Below, piece by piece: positions 18,853-26,765 of a DNA stretch of 64,000 nt. The notes under the pieces are model-generated. The model saw only the letters and a list, made by a program, of their open reading frames with translations, was not told the DNA's origin and did not search any database. Source of the DNA: Pseudoflavonifractor sp. An44 (GTDB taxonomy: Bacteria; Bacillota; Clostridia; Oscillospirales; Oscillospiraceae); assembly GCF_002161675.1 (NCBI RefSeq), contig NZ_NFIH01000001.1, positions 124,001 through 188,000 of the forward strand, written 5' to 3'. The position numbers and the translations under genes are program-made. How positions within the stretch are numbered: the first letter of the stretch is position 1; every line of letters begins with the position of its first letter.

Positions 18853-18897
18853 AAGTGTTGATGAAGTTATAAAGTCGGCAATACAGTCGAAGGAGTT
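18853..18897 (-). repeat. imperfect 45-bp repeat, copy A (tail of mobV)
   Basis: Read on the minus strand this segment matches copy B (24,097-24,141, plus strand) at about 37 of 45 positions by eye. It begins at the last bases of mobV. Translated in another frame both copies give an NSFD/TSFD-ADF-TS peptide, so they may be remnants of a common mobilization-gene tail. Confidence 0.6.
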
Positions 18898-20146
18898 ATC
18901 TTTCCAAACCGTCTTTGCCTTTTCTGCGGCGTTCAGATCGGGCGGCGTTCCTGTCCTCCCGTTCCTTTCGCTCCTGCGCTTCCTTTGCTCCAAACAGTTC
19001 CTTTACCTTGTCTACAAACGCCTTGACAAGCTGCGGGAAATGCTCCATTGCCTCCAAAAACGGACGGCATTTTTCTTTCAGTTCCTCATACCTCGCCTGC
19101 ATTCGTTCCAAAGAACTTGAAGCGTTGAAGTATCTCTGTCGATAGTAGGAAACGCTGTCGTTCAGTTGTCGGATTTCTCCTCGGCTCGTTATGCCCTCCT
19201 TTGCAAGAGCCGTGAGCTTCTGATAATCTTCTTTTGTCACAGCCACCTTTCCTGTTATGGTTTTCTGTCCCATTTCCTCGATTTCATTTACCGTCTTAAA
19301 GACTTCGTGGGCAGGCTCGTATTTCGTTTGTTCGGCTTCTATGCGCCGCTGAATGTCGGCAAGCCGTTCCTTGTCTTTCTCAATCTGGAAGTCCAGACCT
19401 TCCAAATGCTCCGCCGTACTTCCCAATTCGCCACGCTCAAAGCCCGTAAAGCCCGCCGCCGTCATATGCTCAAAAAGCTGGTCTTGCAGGACGGAATAGG
19501 ACTTGCGGAACACAGGCTTTCCGTATTTGTTCACTTCCTGCTTTCCGTTTTCATCGAGGACAGGGACGTTGTTCTTCCACTTTTTGGAGTGGGAGACTTG
19601 ATTGATGACCTCCTTGACCGTACCCCTCAACGCCTCGTCCTTACATCGTTTCGACCAGCGTATCTCTTTTCGGACGGTGGGTATCGCCACGATATGGAGG
19701 TGGTAATGGTAGACGGGTTTCCCCATCTGCTCCGATACCGCCTTGTTGATTTCATCGGCGTGCATGACCGCCGAGACGATATTTTCCTCGCCGTAAATCC
19801 CGCAGGCGAAACGGTAGGCTTCTTCATAGAACGACCTGGCATACTCATAGCCGCCCCGTTCCTCAAAGTACCTTGTGTTCACGTCAACGACCAGTTCATT
19901 GAAGATTGTCGCTCCTTCTTTCTGTCCTCTGGTGGAGATTTTGCCCTCGTCGATGAGCTTCTGAAAAAGCTCGTTGTAGGTCAGACCGCCCGTGTCCTTG
20001 AAGTGGACATTGAGGGGCGAACGCTCCAAATCTACATTGATATTTCCGTAACTTTCGTTCTTGCGCTCGTTGTGCCTTTCGACTTTCTGCGCTCCCGAAG
20101 CGGTGATTTTATCCACCCGGACAACGCTGAAATTTCCTTCCGCCAA
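18896..20146 (-). CDS. mobV: MobV-family relaxase (TnpZ-like plasmid recombination/mobilization protein)
   Basis: 416 residues. The N-terminal Pre/Mob domain has the conserved RVDKI and ERHNERKNESYGN segments and the histidine motif HYHLHIVAIP (about residue 145) that binds the metal. The rest is coiled coil with a basic tail. MobV relaxases nick at a single-strand site upstream of their own gene; a matching oriT lies just before this gene. TTG start chosen because GGAGGTGAT lies upstream. It would let the transposon be mobilized by a resident conjugation system such as the ICE it sits in. Confidence 0.92.
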   Translation of the reverse strand: MAEGNFSVVRVDKITASGAQKVERHNERKNESYGNINVDLERSPLNVHFKDTGGLTYNELFQKLIDEGKISTRGQKEGATIFNELVVDVNTRYFEERGGYEYARSFYEEAYRFACGIYGEENIVSAVMHADEINKAVSEQMGKPVYHYHLHIVAIPTVRKEIRWSKRCKDEALRGTVKEVINQVSHSKKWKNNVPVLDENGKQEVNKYGKPVFRKSYSVLQDQLFEHMTAAGFTGFERGELGSTAEHLEGLDFQIEKDKERLADIQRRIEAEQTKYEPAHEVFKTVNEIEEMGQKTITGKVAVTKEDYQKLTALAKEGITSRGEIRQLNDSVSYYRQRYFNASSSLERMQARYEELKEKCRPFLEAMEHFPQLVKAFVDKVKELFGAKEAQERKEREDRNAARSERRRKGKDGLER

Positions 20147-20183
20147 TCACATCACCTCCAGTTCTGCAGAAAGGGCGGGGGAA

Positions 20184-20245
20184 CGGTTACGCAACTTTTT
20201 CAAAGTGCGTAACCCACTATGACACTTTCAGCAAGCTGAAAGATG
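20184..20245 (-). other. oriT of the MobV relaxase
   Basis: Directly upstream of mobV, the minus strand reads TAGTGGGTTACGCACTTTG, close to the pMV158-type nick region (TAGTGTG/TTA followed by CTTT). An 8-bp inverted repeat GTTACGCA/TGCGTAAC (20,186-20,213) and a second CTTTCAGC/GCTGAAAG repeat (20,224-20,242) flank it. By analogy the nick falls after TAGTGGG. Confidence 0.7.
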
Positions 20246-20287
20246 TCGTGGGCGAGGCGTTCCCCCTCGACTCCCTTTACGGCTCGC

Positions 20288-21343
20288 TCAAAAAGGCAGT
20301 CCGTCATTGTCTGCGACAGCCTGCCTTTTATCGTTCGCTTCGTCAACCTCTCGCAAAGACCAGTACCAAGAAAATCCGTCCTTCACAGAATGAACGCCGA
20401 TTTTCTTTTTGGCCTTTTTGTAGGTTGACTTCTTGAAGCCTGCGGCTTCAAGTTTTGCTTCGCATTCAACAGCGGAACGGTAGCCGTCCGAGAGAAGCTC
20501 ACGGATAAATTCCGCCGCCGCTTCTTCACGCTCGTTCGGTCTGCCAATTCTCGGAGCGATTTCCTTGAAAGCGTCCTCCGCCGTCAGCTCCACCTCGTCC
20601 AAAAAGTTTACGCCTTTGTCGGCAACCTCAAAGAGAATTGCCGAGCCGGTCGGCGCAAGGTTTGATTTTACCTGCACAAGATAACGCTCTGCGGGATTGG
20701 ATTTGTTCGCCGTCCTCGTAACGGCAAGAATACTTCTCGCCGCCCCCGCAATATCCACCGAACCGTTGGTGCGGTATAGCGGGCTTGTATCTTTCATCTT
20801 GTTCATGTGGGCGATAATAACGATAGCACAGCCCGTGTCCCTCGCCACCGTAATCAAGTGGTTAAACTCGGCTCTCGTTTCGTTGGCGTTGTTCAGAGAA
20901 CACTCGCCGCCGATATACGAACTCATAGGGTCAAGTATCAGCAGCTTTGCGCCGTACTGTTCCACAGCCTTGCGAATACGACTATCGCCAAAGGTCAGAT
21001 TTTTCTTTTCCTCTCGGATAAAGATGAGCCTTTCACCGTCGCCCCCTGCGGCGTTGAACCTCGGCACAACGGTATCGTCCGCATCGTCCTCCGTAGTCTG
21101 ATAGATGACGGTCAGCGGCTCGGTCTGTTCTTCATCGGAAAAGGGCAGATCTTCGCCTTTGGAAAGTAAAGCGGCAAGAGAAAGCATTAACTTACTCTTG
21201 CCGTCGCCGGGATCGCCTTGCAGAAGCGTGACTTTCCCGAATGGGATATACGGATACCATAGCCATTTGACCTCTTTCGGCGTGACCTCGCTTGCCTTGA
21301 TGATTTCAAGCTCCACGCCTTCGCTTGTTTGATTGTCAGTCAC
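20288..21343 (-). CDS. RepA-like AAA ATPase/helicase of the transposon
   Basis: 351 residues with Walker A (GDPGDGKSK, about residue 41) and a Walker B-like LLILDPMSSY (about 135), matching the AAA_25/RepA group of hexameric helicases common on mobilizable elements. GTG start with AAGGAG 9 bases upstream; it overlaps the small gene before it by 8 bases. A possible role is unwinding or replicating the excised circle. The C-terminal 70 residues look like a small winged-helix domain. The assignment to replication is inference from the family. Confidence 0.8.
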   Translation of the reverse strand: MTDNQTSEGVELEIIKASEVTPKEVKWLWYPYIPFGKVTLLQGDPGDGKSKLMLSLAALLSKGEDLPFSDEEQTEPLTVIYQTTEDDADDTVVPRFNAAGGDGERLIFIREEKKNLTFGDSRIRKAVEQYGAKLLILDPMSSYIGGECSLNNANETRAEFNHLITVARDTGCAIVIIAHMNKMKDTSPLYRTNGSVDIAGAARSILAVTRTANKSNPAERYLVQVKSNLAPTGSAILFEVADKGVNFLDEVELTAEDAFKEIAPRIGRPNEREEAAAEFIRELLSDGYRSAVECEAKLEAAGFKKSTYKKAKKKIGVHSVKDGFSWYWSLREVDEANDKRQAVADNDGLPF

Positions 21344-21518
21344 TTTGATTTTCTCCTTTTCGTTTTGATAGATAGTTCGGGCATTCGATAACCGTCACCC
21401 GAAAACTCTGCTTGCAGTCGTGTTGACACCTCCTGCAAAGCTCGTTGTAGGTGATACGGTTTCGCTCATTGAGAAACAGCGCCCATTCCTGTTTCCGTTT
21501 TTTGCTCATTCTCGGCAC
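21336..21518 (-). CDS. 60-residue Cys-containing small protein
   Basis: A basic protein with an N-terminal KKRKQEWALFLN segment and CRRCQHDC, which could bind zinc. GGAGGTGG precedes the GTG start and the stop overlaps the ATPase gene, so the two are translationally coupled. Family not recognised. Being basic and upstream of the ATPase, it may be a DNA-binding regulator, but nothing beyond context supports this. Confidence 0.6.
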   Translation of the reverse strand: MPRMSKKRKQEWALFLNERNRITYNELCRRCQHDCKQSFRVTVIECPNYLSKRKGENQSD

Positions 21519-21560
21519 ACAGACACCACCTCCTTTCCGTTTCTGCCAGAGAATAAGAAC

Positions 21561-21721
21561 CTGTCAAGGGTCTTTGACCGCTTTGCGGCTTACGCCCTTG
21601 ACAGAACCTTGTTTCGGGTGTGTTTTACACCCGAAATAGAACAAGCCCTTGCTTTCTGTAAATTCTCGGGGCGATTTTCGAGCTTTTTTCGCTCTGTAAT
21701 CGCCTTTGAAAGCAAGGGCTA
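21561..21721. repeat. three consecutive hairpins upstream of the ATPase operon
   Basis: Three inverted repeats follow each other: CTGTCAAGGG/CCCTTGACAG (21,562-21,605), TTTCGGGTGTG-type (21,612-21,637) and a long-range pair AGCCCTTGCTTTC/GAAAGCAAGGGCT (21,645-21,721) with a nested GCGATT/AATCGC. The 350-bp stretch 21,519-21,869 has no gene. On the minus strand this would be the 5' leader of the 60-residue protein and ATPase genes. Confidence 0.55.
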
Positions 21722-21771
21722 TGTATTCTTATTCAGTCGTAGCCATACGCCATAATGGAGCGTTTGGGGGA

Positions 21772-21821
21772 GAAAAAGACCGTTGACTTTTTCACCGGGG
21801 AGCCGATGTGTCAACGGTCTG
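21772..21821 (-). terminator. terminator after the Nudix gene
   Basis: 11-bp perfect stem AGACCGTTGAC/GTCAACGGTCT with a 22-base loop, followed on the minus strand by a T run. The bases at its 3' side (21,755-21,778) repeat at 23,129-23,152. Confidence 0.7.
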
Positions 21822-21869
21822 TCTTTCGGTATTCAGTTGTTGCGTTCAGTTCGGCAAGCGGGAATATGA

Positions 21870-22346
21870 TTATCCCCTTGAAACAAAATGTTTCGTTGGT
21901 TCGTTTAGATGATAGATTTCTTCTTTCAAAAACGCAGGATATATCGTTACTTTTTGGAGTTCTTCAATAGGCATCCAACCAAGAATCACATTGCAATTAT
22001 CTTTCTGTGAAACAAACTCGTTGCATTCGGGAATATCCAATTCATCACAAAGATTGATCTGATAATAAAAAGCAATTGTGTGAGCTTGCTTGCCATTCCA
22101 TTCCCAAAAAGATTCTTCGCTCCACAAAAGACGAACGCATCGTATTCCAACCCCCAATTCTTCCATTGTTTCACGAATTAAACCATCCTCCAGTGTCTCA
22201 CCTACTTTTATATGACCACCCGGCAAAGCATATTCATTTCCGTCTATTTCTCTCTGCACTAAAATCGTATTATTCCGAATCAGAACTCCGGCGGCTCTAA
22301 GACCACACACATATCCATCACTGGTAAATAACCAATCTTTATTCAT
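21870..22346 (-). CDS. Nudix hydrolase
   Basis: 158 residues. The Nudix box GHIKVGETLEDGLIRE-x-MEELG (about residues 38-60) is complete, so hydrolysis of a nucleoside diphosphate derivative is likely; the substrate cannot be told. ATG at 22,346 chosen because TTGGAGG lies upstream; a longer frame reaches 22,397. It is AT-rich and lies just downstream of relE (19-base gap), so it belongs to a small cargo cluster of the transposon. Related genes on clostridial elements are usually annotated only as Nudix domain protein. Confidence 0.88.
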   Translation of the reverse strand: MNKDWLFTSDGYVCGLRAAGVLIRNNTILVQREIDGNEYALPGGHIKVGETLEDGLIRETMEELGVGIRCVRLLWSEESFWEWNGKQAHTIAFYYQINLCDELDIPECNEFVSQKDNCNVILGWMPIEELQKVTIYPAFLKEEIYHLNEPTKHFVSRG

Positions 22347-22365
22347 AAAACCTCCAAATCCCAGT

Positions 22366-22707
22366 TTATCGTTCATTGTTATCCGGTGGCATATCACGCA
22401 ACGCTGAAATTTGATCCCTCCGCCCGTAGATCACCGCCGTGACCCATACGGTTTTCTTTTCCTCATCAACAAGATAGTAAACGAGAAAGTTTTTAACGGG
22501 CATTCTGCGGATTCCCTTCGTGTGCCACGGTTCTTCCTCAGTAAGAGGATATCTTGACGGCATAGAATCCAGCTTTTGAATTTCACTTTGCAGCGTATCC
22601 GCCCACTTCCGTGCGATTTCCGGTTCCAAGAGAATTTTGGAAATATACTGTACCGTTTCCTCGATTTGCCCAAAAGCCTGCGGAGTCAACTTCACTTCAT
22701 ACCGCAT
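22366..22707 (-). CDS. relE: RelE/ParE-family toxin
   Basis: 113 residues with the RelE/ParE fold pattern: a helical first half (IEETVQYISKIL, RKWADTLQSEI) and a strand-rich second half (IRRMPVKNFLVYYLVD, VWVTAVIYGRRD). RelE types cut mRNA at the ribosome and ParE types block gyrase; the sequence does not decide which. The start overlaps the antitoxin stop region, the usual arrangement. It forms a toxin-antitoxin pair that would stabilise the transposon. Confidence 0.9.
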   Translation of the reverse strand: MRYEVKLTPQAFGQIEETVQYISKILLEPEIARKWADTLQSEIQKLDSMPSRYPLTEEEPWHTKGIRRMPVKNFLVYYLVDEEKKTVWVTAVIYGRRDQISALRDMPPDNNER

Positions 22708-22709
22708 AC

Positions 22710-23009
22710 TCAAATGCCCTCACGGATTTTGGCAAAGGCTTCGTCTACGGACAGTCCCTCGCCGGATTTCGCTTGATTGTAGCCTTTTTCCATCATGGCA
22801 TTAAACTGCTCATCGGTCAAGCTGTCTCTTGTTGGCAGTTTGGGGACGGTAAGAGAATACGGAACGCCGCCCGTCATAATAATTTGTCTGTATAAGGTAT
22901 CGATCAGAACCGAAACAGGCAAGCCGATTCTGTCCAAAACCGCCTCCGCCTGCCGTTTGATTTCCGGCTGAACACGAGCCGTTACATTTGCGCTTTTTGT
23001 TGCCATCAT
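22710..23009 (-). CDS. relB: RelB/DinJ-family antitoxin
   Basis: 99 residues with an N-terminal ribbon-helix-helix DNA-binding segment (NVTARVQPEIKRQAEAVLD) and the LPVSVLIDTLYRQII helix typical of RelB/DinJ. The C-terminal half would wrap the toxin. First ATG chosen (AAAGGCAGG upstream). It precedes relE with near-overlap. The pair should repress its own promoter, probably within 23,010-23,060, where TATACCATATTG could serve as operator. Confidence 0.9.
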   Translation of the reverse strand: MMATKSANVTARVQPEIKRQAEAVLDRIGLPVSVLIDTLYRQIIMTGGVPYSLTVPKLPTRDSLTDEQFNAMMEKGYNQAKSGEGLSVDEAFAKIREGI

Positions 23010-23143
23010 AAGCACCTGCCTTTCTGTTTCTGATTATACCATATTGTATGGCGAATTGCAATACATTATTCAGAAGTTCATTAAAAATTCGCAGATGTGT
23101 TTTCGCAGGGCATTCCTTCACACGCAAAAATGAAGCGTTTGGG

Positions 23144-23177
23144 GAAGAAAAAAGCGTCCAAGTTTTCGCTTGGACGC
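23144..23177 (-). terminator. terminator after the XRE regulator gene
   Basis: 9-bp perfect stem GCGTCCAAG/CTTGGACGC, 6-base loop, followed on the minus strand by TTTTTTCTTCCCC. Confidence 0.85.
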
Positions 23178-23215
23178 CATCTCGCTTTTATATGACTATA
23201 ATTATTTATTTGCCC

Positions 23216-23836
23216 TTATCGCAAAAGGGTTTGTACTGTAAATTCAAAGTTGCCTACATCAAATTTGTCTCCCTGCTTATGACTCGCCTGCCTCGCCAAC
23301 CGCCTTACCTCGATAAAATCCTTTGTTACCGTCGCTAAATACTGCTTTTCGTTTTCCTCCACAAGATAAAACCATTTGTCGGTGTTTTGCAGCGACTGAA
23401 TAAATTCCATCATATTGGCAAACGGCGTGGTCAACCACAAAAATACCCCTATTTTCTTTTCTTTCTTCGTCATTATTTGCTTGTGCATGAGCATATAGAT
23501 TTCGGCTTTCGGAAACCTTTTTCTGACTACTTCGTCCCGTAGCTTATCCCATTTGAACCATCGGTTTTTGCCCGTCGCGTTCAGGCTTTTGTAATCATCC
23601 AAATTGATAGGTTCTCGGATAACGGACATATCCAGTTTGTTTCCGTCATCCAGAAGATAGTCAATACTCACGGAAAGCGCCTGTGAAATCAGTTTGAGAT
23701 TTTCCACATCGGGTATGCCTTTATCGCTTTCCCATTTTGTGATTGCCTGTCTTGACACGGACAAGATATCTGCTAATTGCTCCTGTGTCATTTTTTCCGC
23801 TTTGCGGGCTTCTTTTAATTTTTCGCCAAATGTCAT
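23216..23836 (-). CDS. XRE-family transcription regulator
   Basis: 206 residues. The N-terminal helix-turn-helix (KLKEARKAEKMTQEQLADIL, SRQAITKWESDKGIPD) is a textbook Cro/C1 type. The C-terminal 130 residues form an unrecognised domain with WFKWDKLRDEVV and long helices. ATG at 23,836 follows GGAGGTA. Three repeats spaced exactly 21 bp lie 60-110 bp upstream and are good candidates for its own operator. It probably controls transposon functions. Confidence 0.9.
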   Translation of the reverse strand: MTFGEKLKEARKAEKMTQEQLADILSVSRQAITKWESDKGIPDVENLKLISQALSVSIDYLLDDGNKLDMSVIREPINLDDYKSLNATGKNRWFKWDKLRDEVVRKRFPKAEIYMLMHKQIMTKKEKKIGVFLWLTTPFANMMEFIQSLQNTDKWFYLVEENEKQYLATVTKDFIEVRRLARQASHKQGDKFDVGNFEFTVQTLLR

Positions 23837-23895
23837 AGCGTATACCTCCAATTTGTTTTTCGGTTTCCCGTCGTTTTCATTGTAGTAGCAGACTA

Positions 23896-23946
23896 TGTGG
23901 CATTCAAGAAATGTCCTGTGGCTACGATGCAACGCTCTGTGGCATT
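23896..23946. promoter_or_regulatory. three TGTGGC repeats at 21-bp spacing (operator candidate)
   Basis: TGTGGCATT (23,896), TGTGGCTAC (23,917) and TGTGGCATT (23,938) are spaced exactly 21 bp, two helical turns, so a protein would meet all three on one DNA face. They lie in the 362-bp gene-free stretch between the XRE gene and tnpV, upstream of XRE. Confidence 0.6.
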
Positions 23947-24096
23947 ATCATTTGTCGGGTAATCCTGTATAGTATGATGCTATGAATAAAGCAATATAAA
24001 TTCGCGTTTATCGAACGGTTGCACACTCAACGCCAATCATTATAGCACTCAAATGTGAAGAAATCTACCGCAAACAGCTATTTTCTCGGCAAGAAC

Positions 24097-24141
24097 ACTT
24101 CCTTCGACTATACTGCCGACTTTATGACTTCTTGAACACCT
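24097..24141 (+). repeat. imperfect 45-bp repeat, copy B
   Basis: Inverted partner of 18,853-18,897. It forms the 3' part of a short open frame (24,055-24,135, GTG start, 26 codons, no clear ribosome site) ending TSFDYTADFMTS. It is more likely a leftover tail of another mobilization gene than a working gene. Confidence 0.55.
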
Positions 24142-24149
24142 GCTGAAAA

Positions 24150-24177
24150 GGAAAAGCCGCCATCGGTTGACAGCGGC
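24150..24177 (-). terminator. terminator after tnpV
   Basis: GCCGC/GCGGC stem with an 11-12 base loop, followed on the minus strand by TTTTCCTTTT. It lies 20 bases past the tnpV stop. Confidence 0.7.
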
Positions 24178-24198
24178 ATTTCCCTATGTGGTCGAGCG

Positions 24199-24573
24199 TC
24201 AGTTGTAAATCAAGTCGTTGTAAACGACCTCTGCGGCTCGGTTGCGGATGTTGTTCATAGCCTGCACCCAAGCCATTTGGTCTTTCGCTTTGAGGGTTTC
24301 GGTCACGCCTTCTTTTTCGGCAAGTTCCTTTACCAGCCGAGAAAACATTGCTTCGGCGCTCTCGTCCAACTCGGCAAGATAATCGTTCAGCCTGCCGCTT
24401 GTCAGAAGCTCGGAATAGAGGATTTTCTTGTGTTCTCGGATATACCGTAACCGTCTTTGCCCCCAAATGCCGATGGGCTTTCCCTCCGGCTCGTCCTCGC
24501 CTGCGATAAGGTAGTAGTCCCCGACAAGCTCGTACTTCAAGCCAGTTTTCTCGTCCGTGATGAATTTTTCCAT
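24199..24573 (-). CDS. tnpV: TnpV-family transposon protein
   Basis: 124 residues, matching the TnpV family of Tn4451-like elements: an N-terminal TGLKYELVGDYY segment, IGIWGQRRLRYIREHK, a helical middle and the ending WVQAMNNIRNRAAEVV. GGAGG precedes the ATG. It lies 23 bases downstream of tnpX, in the same operon. Its biochemical role is unknown in the family. Confidence 0.88.
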   Translation of the reverse strand: MEKFITDEKTGLKYELVGDYYLIAGEDEPEGKPIGIWGQRRLRYIREHKKILYSELLTSGRLNDYLAELDESAEAMFSRLVKELAEKEGVTETLKAKDQMAWVQAMNNIRNRAAEVVYNDLIYN

Positions 24574-24596
24574 TGTGTTTGCCTCCTTGATTTAAG

Positions 24597-26678
24597 CTAA
24601 ATTTCCGGCTTCACGCTCGGATTTTTTTTACGGTGGTAGTATTCAAGTTGCCTGCGCCTGCGGTTCTCTGCCTTGCATTCTTCGGAGCATAGTACCTCTT
24701 GTCCATTTACAGGCCAAAATGGTTTGCCGCAGAGTATGCAGTTCTTTTGGCGGAAGGTGTGATCGCCTTTTTCGGCATAGCGTTTTCTTTGCTTTTCCGC
24801 CTGTTGATACGCCGTAGTACACTCCTTCGTGCAAAAGCGTTGTTTGTTCCCGTTAGGCCAAAATTCCTTGCCGCAATACTCGCAAACACGCTTCGGGAAT
24901 TTGTGTCCCTCGTTCGCAGACCAACGCTCTGCTTTCGCTTTCGCTCGAAAAGCGGCGCTGCGTTCTTTTTGTCGTTCCCGCTTGCGGAGTTGCGCTTCCG
25001 CAGTTTTTCGCTCGGCGTTCGCTTTTGCCTGTGCGATTTCTTCTGCGGTGAGTGGTAAATCAAACTCGCCAATGAAGTTATAGTAGATGTCTACCTGCTG
25101 CTGTCTGTTCGGCTTTTTGCCCTCCGCTTCGTGAACGACGATTTTATCAATCAGTTCGCAAGCCATTTCTCTTGTCAGTTCGGTCGGCTCTTTGTATTTC
25201 TTGATGAGCTTGATAAAACGCTCCGTCTGTATAGGCGATACCGCCGTTTCAGAAAGTCCTTTTTCAAGTGAAGCCGCCTTGCTTTCAAGTTCCGTCTGCT
25301 CCGCAGAATACTTCTGCATAAGCGATTTATACTGCTTTTCGGGAAGCAAATCAGAGATATAGTTTTCGTACAACCCTCCAATCAGTCGGTCAAGTTCGTC
25401 AAGCCTGCGCTTCACCGTGAGTAGTTCTTCCTGCTCCTTTTTCGGCTTGTCGTCGGCTTTCGCCTGCCAACGCTTACGCAGTTCCTCGGCAAAAGCCTGC
25501 TCGTCTGCAATCACTCGGTTCGATATTCGCTGAATGGAGCGCAGAACAATCTGATGAAGCGTCTTTTCGCTGATATAGTGAACGGTGCAGCTTGAAGTAT
25601 CGGTTGAATATTTGCCGCAACGGAAGCTGTGATAAACTTCTCCGCTTTTGTAGTAATGCGCTTCATACGCCATTCGACTGCCGCAGTCAGCGCAGAACAC
25701 AAGCCCCGGCAAAAGGCAATCCGTCTGATGAGTGCCGTCTTTCAGTCGGCGCATAGTGTGTTTCAGACCTTTCTGCGCCTTGTCCCAAAGCTCTCCGTCA
25801 ATGATAGGCTCGTGCGTGTTTTCAAACACAAGTCTTTCCTCGTCGGTTGCGAAACGGCGGGCGTCGGTCTTGAAATTGACGCCTATGGTTTTTCTCAGCA
25901 CGGTATGACCGAGATATTCCTGCCTGTTCAGTATCTCTCGCACGGTGTTCGCATTCCACTTCGTGTTGCCGATTTCCGCTTTCCTGTTGCATTGTTCGGG
26001 GTGGTATTGAAGCGTATAAGCGGACGGTATCAAGACCTTTTCTTCGGTCAGTTGTCGTGCGATAGCAGGAGGGGAAACGCTCTGCGCCGCAAGTTCAAAG
26101 ATGTGCTTTATCACTTTGGACGCAACAGGGTCTACCACCAATGTCTGCTTGTCTCCGGGCAGTCGATTATAGCCGTATGGAATACTGCCCGAACAACGCT
26201 TTCCGTCGTTCATACGGGATAGGAAAATGGACTTGATTTTGTTGCTTGTGTCTTTGGCATACCACTCGTTCATAATGTTAAGGAACGGCGTGAAATCATT
26301 GTCCTGCGGGTTTTCGCTGTCAACGCTGTTGTTCACGGCGATGAAGCGCACGCCTTTTTGCGGGAAAAGGATTTCCGTATAAAAGCCTACTTGCAGATAG
26401 TTTCTTCCGAAACGGCTCATATCCTTGACGATGACCGTTCCGATTTTCCCCGCCTGAATGTCGGCAAGCATTGCCTGAAATCCGGGACGGCTGAAATTGC
26501 GACCTGTGAAGCCATCGTCCGTGAAATGCTGAATATTCGTAAAGCCGCTTTTATGTGCGTAGTCTTGCAGATACTTTTTTTGATTGAGTATGCTGTTCGA
26601 CTCGCCCTGCTGTTCATCGTCTTTTGAAAGTCTTTCGTAGAGAGCAGTAATCCTGTTCAAGTCTCGGATTTTAGGCAT
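24597..26678 (-). CDS. tnpX: TnpX-type large serine recombinase
   Basis: 693 residues. The resolvase domain has the catalytic serine in YERLSKDD (Ser18) and the arginine-containing DMSRFGRN. Next come the recombinase domain (IPYGYNR, about 165-290), a zinc ribbon (CADCGSRM ... CGKYSTDTSSC, about 330-375) and a long coiled coil (about 410-480). The C-terminal 110 residues carry two more zinc-finger-like modules (CEYCGKEFWPNGNKQRFC and CILCGKPFWPVNG-EVLC). TnpX alone excises and inserts its element via a circle at GA dinucleotides, matching both junctions here. AGGAGGT precedes the ATG, 87 bases from the transposon end, so a promoter could form only in the circular junction, as known for Tn4451. 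Confidence 0.95.
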   Translation of the reverse strand: MPKIRDLNRITALYERLSKDDEQQGESNSILNQKKYLQDYAHKSGFTNIQHFTDDGFTGRNFSRPGFQAMLADIQAGKIGTVIVKDMSRFGRNYLQVGFYTEILFPQKGVRFIAVNNSVDSENPQDNDFTPFLNIMNEWYAKDTSNKIKSIFLSRMNDGKRCSGSIPYGYNRLPGDKQTLVVDPVASKVIKHIFELAAQSVSPPAIARQLTEEKVLIPSAYTLQYHPEQCNRKAEIGNTKWNANTVREILNRQEYLGHTVLRKTIGVNFKTDARRFATDEERLVFENTHEPIIDGELWDKAQKGLKHTMRRLKDGTHQTDCLLPGLVFCADCGSRMAYEAHYYKSGEVYHSFRCGKYSTDTSSCTVHYISEKTLHQIVLRSIQRISNRVIADEQAFAEELRKRWQAKADDKPKKEQEELLTVKRRLDELDRLIGGLYENYISDLLPEKQYKSLMQKYSAEQTELESKAASLEKGLSETAVSPIQTERFIKLIKKYKEPTELTREMACELIDKIVVHEAEGKKPNRQQQVDIYYNFIGEFDLPLTAEEIAQAKANAERKTAEAQLRKRERQKERSAAFRAKAKAERWSANEGHKFPKRVCEYCGKEFWPNGNKQRFCTKECTTAYQQAEKQRKRYAEKGDHTFRQKNCILCGKPFWPVNGQEVLCSEECKAENRRRRQLEYYHRKKNPSVKPEI

Positions 26679-26765
26679 TTTCCGACCTCCTTTCTATCGT
26701 ATATTATTGCCGTATCCCTGCGGTATGAACCGCTTGCAAGAATTAGAGTAATACTTTTTTTCCGT

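Larger units (their letters stand above)
18563..26765. mobile_element. Tn4451-family mobilizable transposon inserted in virD4
   Basis: Gene content (TnpX serine recombinase, TnpV, TnpW, MobV relaxase) matches the Tn4451/Tn4453 group of Clostridia. TnpX-type recombinases insert at GA dinucleotides, and both junctions show GA on the minus strand (18,563-18,564 and 26,766-26,767). Removing 8,203 bases and keeping one GA restores virD4 in frame. No antibiotic resistance gene is present; the cargo is a Nudix hydrolase and RelBE. Its DNA is more AT-rich than the surrounding ICE. Confidence 0.93.
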
